This document shows positions 24,827 through 33,205 of a DNA stretch of 35,827 nucleotides, one piece after another. The notes beneath the pieces were generated by a model, which searched no databases, was not told the origin of the DNA, and saw only the letters and a list, made by a program, of their open reading frames with translations. The stretch lies in NCBI GenBank assembly GCA_044348005.1, contig JBIKTR010000018.1, forward strand, positions 1 to 35,827, in the 5' to 3' direction. The first letter of the stretch is position 1. Every line of letters begins with the position of its first letter. The position numbers were made by a program, and so were the translations under genes. The DNA is from JAJTHC01 sp044348005. GTDB taxonomy: Bacteria; Cyanobacteriota; Vampirovibrionia; Vampirovibrionales; JAJTHC01.

Positions 24827-26218
24827 ATGCCCCTTGCCACCACAACGGACAAAATTGCTTCAGGTCAATTGACCCTTGAAGACATCGACTTGCTAACCCA
24901 ACTTGATGAAAGCGAACGTCGTCATGCCTTGGGTGTGGATTTGTGTCGTTATGAGTTTAGCCCTCCTGCTCCTGAAGTACTGGGTTCGCCTATTGTTACC
25001 AAAACGCCTCGTTCAATCGCTTTACCCATTGCCAAAGGTTTGGTCAAACAAGGTTTGGGTATTACGCCTGACCCTGTGATGCTGACGCATATTTTAACGA
25101 CTCGGTGTAATTACAGTTGTAATTTTTGTTCCTTTGCGGACAGTCTAAACCAAAAAAACGATGAAATGGGCTTGGATGAAATTGAACTCACCTATAGCAG
25201 TATGGGCAGTGCCTTAAATACCATTGTGTATTCAGGGGGTGAAACGACGTTGCATCCCAACATTATTGAAATTATAGAAGCCGCGTATCGAATTACTCGG
25301 GTGAAATCCGTCTATATTATTTCCAATGCGTGGAAACCTGAACGCTTGCTTGAAATCACGCACACGCTTATGCACCGATGCCCCGAACTGCATTTGACGT
25401 GGTCGCTCAGTATTGAAGGCTTTAAAGAACATAATAATAGCGTTCGCCATACCAAGGCCCCCCAATGGGATGCCTGGCAAAATACGATAGACACTTTGTT
25501 TGCGTTACAAGAGGCTCGTCGTCGTTATGGGTACCATCAGTTAGATGTACAACTTTGCACCGTGTGCAGTCCTGACAATCAAGCCCAAATGCCCTTGTGG
25601 TACGCCTTTGTTAAAGACGTGTTAAAACCTGACAAGTGGAACTTAAACTTGATGCGTCGCAGTGTTCAAATGAGTGAAAGTGCCTTGCCCGATTTTATTG
25701 AACGGCGAAGCAGTCGACGTTTGCAACCCTTTGAAGAAATGTATATTAACATTACCAGCCAAGTTCTGCAGGATGCCAAAGCGGGTGATTTAGAGTTTAC
25801 CTACCATACCGGCACGCCTTTAGAAGGGGCGATGAAATCGGCGGTGGATTTAATTTCTCAACGTGAAAACCGCAATACCTTATTTGACGCGCCCAAGCAA
25901 TTTAAATGTAAGGCCGGAACAATTGGGGCGTATTTGTCTGCTACAGGTGAAATTGGCGGTTGTGAAGAGTTTGTGCACCATCCCCAAAATCCAAAGGGCT
26001 ATGGCAATGTGCGTGAACATAATTATAACTTTTTAGCGTTGTGGAAGGGCAAGCAAGCCAAGCGTTTTCGTCAGTTGACGGGGTGTTCAACCGAATGTGT
26101 GGGCTGTACGCTAGAAAGTCAACGCAATTACCCCGCTATATTGTTGAATCCTAAAACATTGTTTCAGGCCTACAAACTCGGGGTGACCTTGTTGGAAGCT
26201 CAATCTAATACCAATTAA
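24827..26218 (+). CDS. Radical SAM protein with SPASM-like C-terminal cysteine cluster
   Basis: A 463-aa enzyme. The radical SAM cluster motif is CxxxCxxC (C94, C98, C101 in RCNYSCNFC), with SAM-binding YSGGET (135-140). It uses a 4Fe-4S cluster to cleave S-adenosylmethionine and make a radical. The C-terminus has C361, C379 (in GEIGGCEEF) and C420/C424/C427 (CSTECVGC), spaced like a SPASM/twitch auxiliary cluster. SPASM enzymes commonly modify peptides, but no small precursor peptide ORF was found beside it, and related cofactor or lipid enzymes have similar tails. The N-terminal about 80 residues are unassigned. The start ATG has TAGGA 9 nt upstream. It is monocistronic, with its own promoter region and palindromes. 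The substrate is unknown. Confidence 0.9.
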   Translation: MPLATTTDKIASGQLTLEDIDLLTQLDESERRHALGVDLCRYEFSPPAPEVLGSPIVTKTPRSIALPIAKGLVKQGLGITPDPVMLTHILTTRCNYSCNFCSFADSLNQKNDEMGLDEIELTYSSMGSALNTIVYSGGETTLHPNIIEIIEAAYRITRVKSVYIISNAWKPERLLEITHTLMHRCPELHLTWSLSIEGFKEHNNSVRHTKAPQWDAWQNTIDTLFALQEARRRYGYHQLDVQLCTVCSPDNQAQMPLWYAFVKDVLKPDKWNLNLMRRSVQMSESALPDFIERRSSRRLQPFEEMYINITSQVLQDAKAGDLEFTYHTGTPLEGAMKSAVDLISQRENRNTLFDAPKQFKCKAGTIGAYLSATGEIGGCEEFVHHPQNPKGYGNVREHNYNFLALWKGKQAKRFRQLTGCSTECVGCTLESQRNYPAILLNPKTLFQAYKLGVTLLEAQSNTN

Positions 26219-26325
26219 ACGATTAAATAGCGTCTGGCGTCTTCGTTGTCGCTACGATTCTCGATGTGCTTATGTACGTTTATGTACACTTCACCCATCT
26301 GCGAGTCTAGGCTCCTAGAATCCAC
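26215..26325 (-). repeat. Intergenic repeat-like element with a short open frame
   Basis: This 118-nt gap between the convergent radical SAM and ruvB genes reads on the minus strand, from a GTG at 26325, as a 36-aa frame containing MGEVYINVHKHIENRSD and NEDARRYLIV. From memory, this amino-acid string recurs in spurious ORFs from many bacterial genomes, where it marks a dispersed intergenic repeat rather than a gene. The call rests on recollection and cannot be verified here. No terminator hairpin is obvious for either flanking gene. Confidence 0.35.
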
Positions 26326-26336
26326 CTATACGCTCT

Positions 26337-27503
26337 TCAGTCGTTTAAATGGTATAAAGTAGACGTGGAACCTTCTTGAAACCAGCCCAAGTGTTCGTAA
26401 GCTCTTGGGGTTAATTGCCTTCCTCGAGGCGTTCGCTGAACCAAACCACTTTGCAGTAAAAAGGGTTCGGTTACATCTTCTAAGGTGCGAACATCTTCAC
26501 CCATGGTCGATGCGATGGCTTCTAAACCGACAGGCCCCCCTTGAAAAAAATCTTTCATGGTGGAAAGCATCAAGCGATCAGATGGCTCTAGCCCGAGATG
26601 ATCTACTTGGTAGATGCGTAAAGCTTCTTCAACCATGGCTTCATTCACAACCGCTTCAATCCCTTCACGCTTACATAACACTTCGGCTACATCTCTGACC
26701 CGTCGCAGTAAACGATTGGCAATACGCGGTGTGCCGCGACTGCGTTTGCCGAGCACTAGGGCGGAATCGTCATCCACCTGAACGTTTAAAATGTGGGCTG
26801 AACGTAAAATAATGGCTTGTAATTCTTCAGCCGTGTAATAGTTTAATCTAAAAATCAACCCAAACCTATCCCGCAAGGGAGACGACAAAGCACCCGCCTT
26901 GGTGGTGGCACCAATCAGGGTAAACTTGGGTAGGGGAACGCGTAACGTTCTGGCACTGGCTCCTTTTCCCACGGTACGGTCAATAGAAGCATCTTCCATG
27001 GCGGGGTATAAAATTTCTTCAGTCACGCTATTTAGGCGGTGAATTTCGTCAATAAATAAAATATCGCCTTCTTCCAAGTTCATCAATAAGCCCACTACAT
27101 CGCGAGGGCGTTCTAGGGCGGGGGCGGATGTAAAATGTATGTTTGTTTTCATTTCTTCGGCAATGACCATGGCCAAACTGGTTTTACCCAAGCCGGGGGG
27201 GCCGTAAAACAAGGCGTGATCCAACGGTTCATTTCGCGTCATGCTCGCTTCAAGGGAAATAGCCAAATGGGTTTTAAGGTCTCCTTGGCCAATGTAGTCC
27301 GCCAAGGATTGAGGGCGTAAGGAGTTTTCTTGATCGGCTTCTGCGGGGGTGCTATTTTGATTCATCATGGAACGATTTCGACGTTCGGTAGGTTTGGCCT
27401 TAAGCTGGGCGATTAAATCAGTGGCCACCAGTTCAACGGAGGTGGAACCGTCTTGAAAGCTACTGCGTTTGGGGTTGTCTGGTGAAGAAAAGTGAAGAAC
27501 CAC
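26337..27503 (-). CDS. ruvB: Holliday junction branch-migration ATPase RuvB
   Basis: An AAA+ motor that drives branch migration with RuvA. Walker A is GPPGLGKT (101-108), Walker B is DEIH (152-155), the sensor 1/arginine-finger region is GATTKAGALSSPLRDRFG, and the C-terminal winged helix ends RTPRGRQLTPRAYEHLG. It is 388 aa, about 50 longer than the usual 330-340. The extra residues are an N-terminal extension before LRPQSLADYIGQ. The start is GTG at 27503 with GAGG about 10 nt upstream; a shorter start at the MetMet near residue 46 lacks an SD. It is not adjacent to ruvA or ruvC. It is the last gene of a minus-strand run. Confidence 0.96.
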   Translation of the reverse strand: MVLHFSSPDNPKRSSFQDGSTSVELVATDLIAQLKAKPTERRNRSMMNQNSTPAEADQENSLRPQSLADYIGQGDLKTHLAISLEASMTRNEPLDHALFYGPPGLGKTSLAMVIAEEMKTNIHFTSAPALERPRDVVGLLMNLEEGDILFIDEIHRLNSVTEEILYPAMEDASIDRTVGKGASARTLRVPLPKFTLIGATTKAGALSSPLRDRFGLIFRLNYYTAEELQAIILRSAHILNVQVDDDSALVLGKRSRGTPRIANRLLRRVRDVAEVLCKREGIEAVVNEAMVEEALRIYQVDHLGLEPSDRLMLSTMKDFFQGGPVGLEAIASTMGEDVRTLEDVTEPFLLQSGLVQRTPRGRQLTPRAYEHLGWFQEGSTSTLYHLND

Positions 27504-27561
27504 TCAGAAGCGACCTCGTTTCAATAAGGGGAATTACTTCTAGTATACCCTAAAAATCCCA

Positions 27562-27597
27562 AAACACCCGTTGAATGATTTCATCCAAAGGGTGTTT
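27562..27597 (-). terminator. Long hairpin after the 456-aa protein gene (possibly bidirectional terminator)
   Basis: The outer stem AAACACCC/GGGTGTTT (27562-27569 with 27590-27597) continues inward as TTG/CAA and ATGA/TCAT with two mismatches, about 15 bp in all. On the minus strand it is followed by TTTTGGGATTTTT. It separates the gene ending at 27620 from ruvB. Confidence 0.65.
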
Positions 27598-27619
27598 ATT
27601 TGTGTTTTAGCTGTGTTGT

Positions 27620-28990
27620 TTATAAAAGTGGGAATTCATTATTACCTTCATTGTTCGAAAAATCAATGCCTTGAGCAAGCGGTACGGTATTGGCAATGTT
27701 GACGGAAAGCCCACTCAAGTAGGGGCAAACCCCTGCACTCGCAGCAATGGTGGCGGCGTTAGCTCCTGCAAGAATAGGATGATCTTTCACCATACCCATG
27801 GCGGAACGTAAACCTGCACCAAAGCCGTCTTTGGTTCCGTTAATGAAGTTGGTAACGGTGGCTGCGGTGAATTGTTTGACGCGATCTAAACTAACGCCTT
27901 GTCGCTGGGCTTGAAGGGCGGTGTCGTTTTTAATCATGTTTAAATCAACGGGGGCAGCCCCTGTACCGTAAGCGTTGGCAAAGGCTTGACCAAAAAACTT
28001 CGCGGTGCTGTTGTTGAACGAACGATCGGCGAGTTCATTTTCAGCCAAGGCTTGAATGTACTTATTACCATCGGGTGTATCGACCAAGGCCGTCCCCTTT
28101 TGTTGGGACGCCAATTCATGAACGCCCACGGAACCGTCGATTTTGCCGTTGTCTAACATATCGTGGTTCCACTGGGTCAAGACCATTAAAGAACCTAGGT
28201 TCGCGTTGGTGTTGCCTTGACTTCTCTGGAAGTTGACAAATTCTTGAGACGCGGGATTAATGCCTTCTGGCACTTGTAAGCGCTTGCCTGTGTCACGAAT
28301 AACAGGGGCATTACGCATCATGTTAATGAAGTTTTGTGAACCCGTGATGTTGGTTAGGGTTTGCAAGTACGCCCGTTCAAAGGACATCCCTGAAGGGAGC
28401 CTATTGGCCATATCGGATTGTTCAGCAGCCAAAACGGCGGCTTTATCACGTTCAGAAACAGCTTCACCTTTTTTAACTTTTTCAAGGACCGTCCAGTAAC
28501 TTTGGTAAATCCCTTCGCGGCTGCCTGTAAAAGCGAGTCCGCGTCCGCCCACATGTAAGAACCCTAGTTCTTCGGCACTCAGGCCGCTGACGTCCGTGCG
28601 TTGGTCGGTGGTTAAACCACGCCAGTCTTGATCAACGGGGCGAATCCCGTCAGGGATGCCTAAACCATCTACAGGTTGAGGGGTTGGAGGGACAGGTCCT
28701 GGTCTTGGTGCTGGTCCTGGTTTGGGGTATGCGCCTGCGCCCCAAGGAAACGGAGGAAATTTCAATTGTGGAAAGGCAGGAAATTGTGGAAATTGGAAAA
28801 ATCCGGGAAGTTTGAAATAGCCATTTCGTGGTGCTTGCACAGGTGCGTATTTGCTGTAAGACGTTTGGAGTCCGCCGACGATATAGCCAGACGCTTGAGC
28901 TTGAGGCGCGTAGGCCTGAGGATTCCCTTGAAGAACCGTTGGATACTGATTGTTTGAGGGCTGAATGGATGTGTTATTGATAGATTGCAT
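27620..28990 (-). CDS. Unrecognised 456-aa protein with Pro-rich N-terminus
   Basis: No family recognised. ATG at 28990 (MQSINNTSIQPS) is preceded by GGAG at good distance; the longer frame to a TTG at 29005 would overlap that SD. Residues 1-60 are Gln/Asn/Ala/Tyr-rich, and about 60-110 is a strongly Pro/Phe/Gly-rich segment (FPQFPAFPQLKFPPFPWG, then alternating PGP repeats). Residues about 110-400 look folded, with helical character and a loop DNGKIDGSVGVHEL reminiscent of an EF-hand/dockerin calcium loop (weak). A small hydrophobic stretch lies near the C-terminus (ILAGANAATIAASAGVCPYLSGL). It has no signal peptide. It lies 94 nt downstream of the Pro/Tyr/Gln-rich gene; their shared N-terminal composition suggests a linked role, unproven. 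Confidence 0.78.
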   Translation of the reverse strand: MQSINNTSIQPSNNQYPTVLQGNPQAYAPQAQASGYIVGGLQTSYSKYAPVQAPRNGYFKLPGFFQFPQFPAFPQLKFPPFPWGAGAYPKPGPAPRPGPVPPTPQPVDGLGIPDGIRPVDQDWRGLTTDQRTDVSGLSAEELGFLHVGGRGLAFTGSREGIYQSYWTVLEKVKKGEAVSERDKAAVLAAEQSDMANRLPSGMSFERAYLQTLTNITGSQNFINMMRNAPVIRDTGKRLQVPEGINPASQEFVNFQRSQGNTNANLGSLMVLTQWNHDMLDNGKIDGSVGVHELASQQKGTALVDTPDGNKYIQALAENELADRSFNNSTAKFFGQAFANAYGTGAAPVDLNMIKNDTALQAQRQGVSLDRVKQFTAATVTNFINGTKDGFGAGLRSAMGMVKDHPILAGANAATIAASAGVCPYLSGLSVNIANTVPLAQGIDFSNNEGNNEFPLL

Positions 28991-29037
28991 TACGGTTGTC
29001 TCCAAAAGGACTAATGTTTGTCGTTCTGTAAATGAGA

Positions 29038-29067
29038 GATCAGGAAGGAAAGGTTCCCTTCCTGATC
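29038..29067. terminator. Perfect 11-bp hairpin between two low-complexity genes
   Basis: GATCAGGAAGG (29038-29048) pairs perfectly with CCTTCCTGATC (29057-29067). It lies 18 nt past the stop at 29085 (minus strand) and about 48 nt before the next start at 28990. No T-run follows in either direction, so it may be a processing, pausing or mRNA-stabilising structure rather than a simple terminator. Confidence 0.55.
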
Positions 29068-29084
29068 AGTCGTGGTGGTGGTAT

Positions 29085-29894
29085 TTAGTAGGACGTAATT
29101 CCAGATCGGTAGGAATTATTCGAAGGTTGTTGGTATCCAACATACTGTTGTGGTTGAGCATACTGTTGAGGTTGCTTGTAGGAACTGTATTGAGGTTGAG
29201 CGTACCCCTGTTGGGCAAAATTGTAAGGAATGCCGTAGTTAGGAATCTGCGGTTGGTAAGGTGCTTGGTAATTCGTTTGTGGGTAAGCTCCTGCGTAGTT
29301 AGGACTTTGTTGTAAAGGGTAGTAGTTTGGGTTTCCTTGATTTTGGTAGTAAACGGGTGGTTGTGGAGGGTACACGGGGGTTCCAGGGCGTGTGGGGCCG
29401 TAAGGAGCCTGAGGCGTGTTCACATAAGGGGCTTGTTGTGTAGGAGGCGGGTAGCCAAAATCCAAGGGCTTGGCGATTGTAGGAGCATACGCCAACGGTG
29501 TGGCTACAGGTGGGGCTTCAATTTGTGGAGGTGGTGGAATTTGGTAAGGAAGTGGAGCGGGTGGATTTGCAGGCATGTAAAGCGGTGGAGGCGTAGGAAT
29601 GGAAATATAAGGGGCTTGGTAGCTGGGGTGATTGTAAACGGGGGGATAAGTCAGTTGAACATCATAATTCGGTGTGTACGAAGTAGGCGCATAGGTGGGG
29701 GCGTAATTGCTTTCGTACGGTGTGATATTGGCTTCATAATACGTATTAGGCATCGGTAAGTCATAGCTAGGCGCGTAGCCACCATAGTTGTTTTGGATCA
29801 TCCCATAAGGGTTGTCCCCAGGTTTAGATTGCGTAAGATAGTTGCTTTGTGGGGTACCCATTTGGTACATCCCCATATACGGTAAAGATCTCAT
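29085..29894 (-). CDS. Pro/Tyr/Gln-rich intrinsically disordered protein
   Basis: A 269-aa protein made almost entirely of Pro, Tyr, Gln, Asn, Ala and Ser, with imprecise repeats such as YAPTYAPTSYTPNY, PPVYNHPSYQAPY, QAPYVNTPQAPYGP and a C-terminal QPQQYAQPQQYVGYQQ run. There is no TM segment, no signal peptide and very few charged residues. Proteins of this composition are adhesive, extracellular-matrix-like or phase-separating in other systems; none of these is shown here. The start ATG at 29894 has AGAGGA about 11 nt upstream, which is a little far. It heads a two-gene minus-strand group with the 456-aa protein, separated by a perfect hairpin. The frame is maintained over a low-complexity sequence, supporting real coding. 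Confidence 0.7.
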   Translation of the reverse strand: MRSLPYMGMYQMGTPQSNYLTQSKPGDNPYGMIQNNYGGYAPSYDLPMPNTYYEANITPYESNYAPTYAPTSYTPNYDVQLTYPPVYNHPSYQAPYISIPTPPPLYMPANPPAPLPYQIPPPPQIEAPPVATPLAYAPTIAKPLDFGYPPPTQQAPYVNTPQAPYGPTRPGTPVYPPQPPVYYQNQGNPNYYPLQQSPNYAGAYPQTNYQAPYQPQIPNYGIPYNFAQQGYAQPQYSSYKQPQQYAQPQQYVGYQQPSNNSYRSGITSY

Positions 29895-30013
29895 TTTTTG
29901 TCATGTCCTCTATTTTTTCTTTGCTGTGAATGCTGTTGTCTAATAAAAAATGTTACAGTCAGGTTCGTGTGGAAGATCGTCCTTTCATTATTCGGTTAAT
30001 TTTTTTAAAGTCT

Positions 30014-30331
30014 TTAAAAATTGTTACGTTTCCAGCGTTTTGCCACATCAATAAAAATGGGCAACCAGTACATGACGGTTAAAATCGTCATGGCCTTGGG
30101 TAACGACGTGTGGCTAATCGGTAAGAAGGTACTAAATAACGGTGCAATAAATTCTTGCGAAAGCGGAAACGTCACCATTAAAATCGCTAAACTAATGAAG
30201 TAATTCACGCTAAAAAAAGCAATGCGGTGGCTGGCTTTTCGAAGTTTTAGTTCCCATTCGGGCGTTTTTACAATGTAATCAAAGTAAGCATCTGGCTGAA
30301 GGGTGGCGTTGCTTTCTGTTGTAGACATCAT
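30014..30331 (-). CDS. Small unrecognised protein with two membrane segments
   Basis: A 105-aa protein. Residues 1-37 are polar, TM1 is about 39-62 (FFSVNYFISLAILMVTFPL), TM2 is about 78-95 (AMTILTVMYWLPIFIDV), and a short basic tail (KRWKRNN) follows, implying both ends are cytoplasmic. The start is the first of two ATGs, with AAAGGA 8 nt upstream. I do not recognise the family. It is divergent from sppA and upstream of the disordered-protein gene on the same strand. Confidence 0.72.
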   Translation of the reverse strand: MMSTTESNATLQPDAYFDYIVKTPEWELKLRKASHRIAFFSVNYFISLAILMVTFPLSQEFIAPLFSTFLPISHTSLPKAMTILTVMYWLPIFIDVAKRWKRNNF

Positions 30332-30471
30332 CGTTTGATCCTTTCAGCGAAATGTGAAGTTCTTTAATTTTCAGCCATGCAAAGCGTGTTCAATTAAAAG
30401 AATTGATTCATGGTTGATTTAATAAAGGAAACATTAAGACCAAAAGTGTGATTTTGAAACATTTTGTTACA

Positions 30472-30490
30472 AGCATTTAACTCAAATGCT
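30472..30490. promoter_or_regulatory. Inverted repeat upstream of sppA
   Basis: AGCATTT (30472-30478) and AAATGCT (30484-30490) are perfect 7-bp arms around AACTC. It lies upstream of an extended-type TGCTAGAAC box (about 30519-30527) that may be the sppA -10. It is an operator candidate only. Confidence 0.3.
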
Positions 30491-30573
30491 GGACGCCGTT
30501 CTTTTCAAAATTATGTTATGCTAGAACATACAATACATTTGTTGTGATACCCTTTAAAAGAGAGAACCCCCTT

Positions 30574-31680
30574 ATGCCGTTAGATGTCACCTCTTCCAAA
30601 ACCTTTTCATATGTTCTTATTGGGCTTGTTGCCCTAAGTTTACTGGTGGGAAGCCTTGCCTTATTGCTGAAAAATAACGCGCCACCCCCTTCTCCAGAAG
30701 CGTCCCATATTGAAAAAGAAGCTCGCCTTAAAAAAGGCATTAGTGCATTAAAGTCCTTGAAAGGCAACACACTTGCCTTGATTAAACTAGAAGGGGAAAT
30801 CAATAGCGATTCAAGCGGTGGAAACTTCATGGAATCAGGCAGTGGAGCCCCCGCCGTGCGAGATGCCCTAGACGCCGCTGCTAAAGACGATAAAGTCAAA
30901 GGGGTTTTACTGTTGATTAACAGCCCTGGGGGTACGGTCGGCATGAGCCAAGAACTCAATGCTGCCGTTAAACGCGTTCGTGCCAACAAGCCTATTGTTG
31001 CCACTTTGTTGGATGTAGCGGCAAGTGGTGGTTATTACACGGCTTGCGCGACGGATAAAATCGTCACCAACAAAGGGACGCTAACAGCTTCCATTGGGGT
31101 GATTATGCAAGCCATGAATCTGCAAAAGCTCATGGAAGAAAAATTGGGTGTAAAATCAATTACCATTAAAAGTGGCAAGTTTAAGGATTTATTGAACCCG
31201 TATCGTAAAACCAATACAGCCGAAGTGGCTTTATTGCAAACCATTATTAACGACAGTTACAACGATTTTCTCAACACCGTGCTAGAAGGTCGCTTGAGAA
31301 GATTGAAAAGTGACGCTGAAAAAGCCCGTCGTCGTAAATTGATTACCGCTGTTGCGGACGGTCGCGTCGTCACGGGGAATCAAGCCGTTGCCACAGGCCT
31401 TGCCGATGAAATCGGGGATGCCTACCATGCCAAAGATGTATTGCAACAGTTGGTGAATGAACGCTTTAAGTACGACGCTTCAACCGAACTAGAACTGGTT
31501 CCCTATGAATCAGACGAAGACTTCTTACAAAGCTTCTTTCACCTGCCATTTGGGGAAGTGAGTCAGCACCTAAACGTAGCCAGTATATTGCAACAGTTGG
31601 GGCAAGGGGCACCTTCGCCTGAAACAGTCTTGCCGTTGACGATGCGTTATGCCAATCAGCCCCTGTGGTTGTACCAGTAA
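30574..31680 (+). CDS. sppA: Signal peptide peptidase SppA, short form
   Basis: A membrane serine protease of peptidase family S49 that degrades cleaved signal peptides. It is 368 aa from ATG 30574, with a single TM anchor at about 11-33 (FSYVLIGLVALSLLVG). The nucleophile is S151 in AASGGYYTAC and the general base K202 in KSGKFKD; the spacing of 51 matches the short (Bacillus-like, 36K) form with a Ser/Lys dyad. SPGGTVGMS (117-125) and NKGTLTASIGVI are further signatures. The frame extends to a GTG at 30544, but the ATG at 30574 has AAAGAGAG upstream and gives a normal N-terminus. It is the first gene of a plus-strand group with the Yip1-like gene 21 nt downstream. Confidence 0.94.
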   Translation: MPLDVTSSKTFSYVLIGLVALSLLVGSLALLLKNNAPPPSPEASHIEKEARLKKGISALKSLKGNTLALIKLEGEINSDSSGGNFMESGSGAPAVRDALDAAAKDDKVKGVLLLINSPGGTVGMSQELNAAVKRVRANKPIVATLLDVAASGGYYTACATDKIVTNKGTLTASIGVIMQAMNLQKLMEEKLGVKSITIKSGKFKDLLNPYRKTNTAEVALLQTIINDSYNDFLNTVLEGRLRRLKSDAEKARRRKLITAVADGRVVTGNQAVATGLADEIGDAYHAKDVLQQLVNERFKYDASTELELVPYESDEDFLQSFFHLPFGEVSQHLNVASILQQLGQGAPSPETVLPLTMRYANQPLWLYQ

Positions 31681-31701
31681 GAAAGGCGAGGGATTTTTTC
31701 A

Positions 31702-32361
31702 ATGAATGCTACGGTAAGCCCTGAATTTACGTCTGAATCGTCTAATTCCCCTAAACCGCCGCGAGATGTCCAGCTCCAGTTGCAGGAGTCTCCCGCGTTT
31801 GCGTGGCATGAAATTGTGCAAGGGATTTTGCTCAATAGCGCACAGACGTTTACGGCACTTAAAAACGCCTATGGCAACCCCGCTGAAGTAGACCACCCTC
31901 TCTTGCGTCAGCAAGTACTGATGACCCTCGCCATTATTGCGGTACAAGTACTATGTGGCATTTTGTTTAAAGGCAAGACGGATCTAAGCCCGCTTCTTTT
32001 AGCCGTTCAAGCGTTTAGTCATTTATTTTTGTGGGCGGCGTTGGCCGGGGGCATCGCGTATGCGTATCATATTTTCACCCATGAAAGTCGATTTGGTTTG
32101 TTGTTGACCCTGACAGGAGCCAGCACCCTTCCGTGGCTTTTGTTGCCGGTGGTTAGTTTGCTCAAAGCATCAGTGCCGATAGTGGGGGCGTTTGCGTATG
32201 CGCTGCTGTGGCTGTGGACGTCTTACCTATTTGTTAAATCGGTGGCGGTGGTTTTTGATTGGTCGAATGAGCATGTGTTGCTTGCGTTAAGCCTCCCAGT
32301 TTTAGGGGGGTTGTGGACGTCTCTCATGTATTTCACGGTGATTTTTTCACTGTTTCACTAA
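31702..32361 (+). CDS. Yip1-like multi-pass membrane protein
   Basis: A 219-aa protein. A polar N-terminus (1-65) is followed by about five hydrophobic segments (MTLAIIAVQVLCGILF; AFSHLFLWAALAGGIAYAY; LLLTLTGASTLPWLLLPVV; VGAFAYALLWLWTSYLF; LALSLPVLGGLWTSLMYF). The early segment FTALKNAYGNPAEV and the helix pattern fit the bacterial Yip1 domain family, integral membrane proteins of unknown biochemical role. GAGGG is about 9 nt before the ATG. It is 21 nt after sppA and 59 nt before the exported-protein gene, so a three-gene operon is likely. Confidence 0.72.
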   Translation: MNATVSPEFTSESSNSPKPPRDVQLQLQESPAFAWHEIVQGILLNSAQTFTALKNAYGNPAEVDHPLLRQQVLMTLAIIAVQVLCGILFKGKTDLSPLLLAVQAFSHLFLWAALAGGIAYAYHIFTHESRFGLLLTLTGASTLPWLLLPVVSLLKASVPIVGAFAYALLWLWTSYLFVKSVAVVFDWSNEHVLLALSLPVLGGLWTSLMYFTVIFSLFH

Positions 32362-32420
32362 GCCTTCCCCAAAAAAGGTGTTTTCTTCGGATTGATGCCC
32401 TTGGCAAAGGAGTTGACCAC

Positions 32421-33173
32421 ATGTTAAGCGTGCTTCCACCGCTGGGTGATTTTTTTATCATTATTCAACGCCAAAGAGGGATCCTCCTCATGGTGTGGAC
32501 GCTTGGCGTGTTGTTGGGCATGCTTCCTTGCGCCTACGCTATTGAAGTTAATGACTACGATCTCGATCGTTGGGGAGATGAGCCTGCCAATGGTTACACC
32601 ATTACGCCGAATCTTGAAAAAACCACCCCGCAAGACACGGATCCCTATTTTGGGCCACCAGGGCATCAAAAAAACCGACCCGCCCCCCTGCAACCTGTTG
32701 AAAACACCTTAAAAGGCAAGCTTTTTGGCAAACGACAAGACCCCCCACCCAAGGTGCCAGAATCCTTCATCATAAATGTGGGCCCGCGGGACTATCCCGC
32801 GTCTAAGGAACCCCTGCTCCGCCTAGATGTGGCCCTTGTTACCGATGCTGGGGCCACCCTCTACCCCGGCTTGTATTTGGTGCATACCCATGGCTTACAA
32901 GTCGCGAAAGACGGTTCCATTCAAAGTGCCCCCACGCATATGAGCCTAAGCTACAAAGGCACCCTTTGCTTGACGCTTCCGCTTCAAGCCGTGCCTAACA
33001 CCCGAAAGTCCCCGATTGAACAACTGCCTTCTGTGTCTGATGCTCAAGCCCCACCCGCCTTACAAGCCCCGTTCCGTCGCGCTTGGATTTTGGAGGAAAG
33101 TCCCGACACCGTGCGTTTGATGTACCAAGTGGGGGAGTTGATTTTTTCAACGCCGGCTATTTCTAGGCAGTAA
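32421..33173 (+). CDS. Unrecognised exported protein
   Basis: A 250-aa protein. ATG at 32421 has AAAGGAG 8 nt upstream; the longer frame from 32313 would overlap the Yip1-like gene. The N-terminus is a long signal peptide or anchor, with core MVWTLGVLLGMLPCAYA and a probable cleavage after AYA (about residue 40). ATG at 32490, also near an SD-like GGA, would give a shorter classical signal. The mature part is Pro-rich at first (PYFGPPGHQKNRPAPLQP), then probably a beta-rich domain (FIINVGPRDYPASKEPLLRL, LYPGLYLVHTHGLQVAKDGS) ending VGELIFSTPAISRQ. The family is unknown. It is the last gene of the sppA group, before a terminator-like hairpin. Confidence 0.75.
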   Translation: MLSVLPPLGDFFIIIQRQRGILLMVWTLGVLLGMLPCAYAIEVNDYDLDRWGDEPANGYTITPNLEKTTPQDTDPYFGPPGHQKNRPAPLQPVENTLKGKLFGKRQDPPPKVPESFIINVGPRDYPASKEPLLRLDVALVTDAGATLYPGLYLVHTHGLQVAKDGSIQSAPTHMSLSYKGTLCLTLPLQAVPNTRKSPIEQLPSVSDAQAPPALQAPFRRAWILEESPDTVRLMYQVGELIFSTPAISRQ

Positions 33174-33205
33174 GCGTCTACTTTTCTGTACTCACGATTT
33201 CTACC

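Noticed and set aside
30516..31004. 162-codon minus-strand frame over the start of sppA
   Set aside because: It is antisense to the SppA catalytic region, which is certain; the Ser/Leu-rich composition is that of a shadow frame.
32313..32420. Upstream extension of the exported protein overlapping the Yip1-like gene
   Set aside because: It would overlap the previous gene by about 50 nt; ATG 32421 has AAAGGAG at good spacing and directly precedes a signal-like segment.
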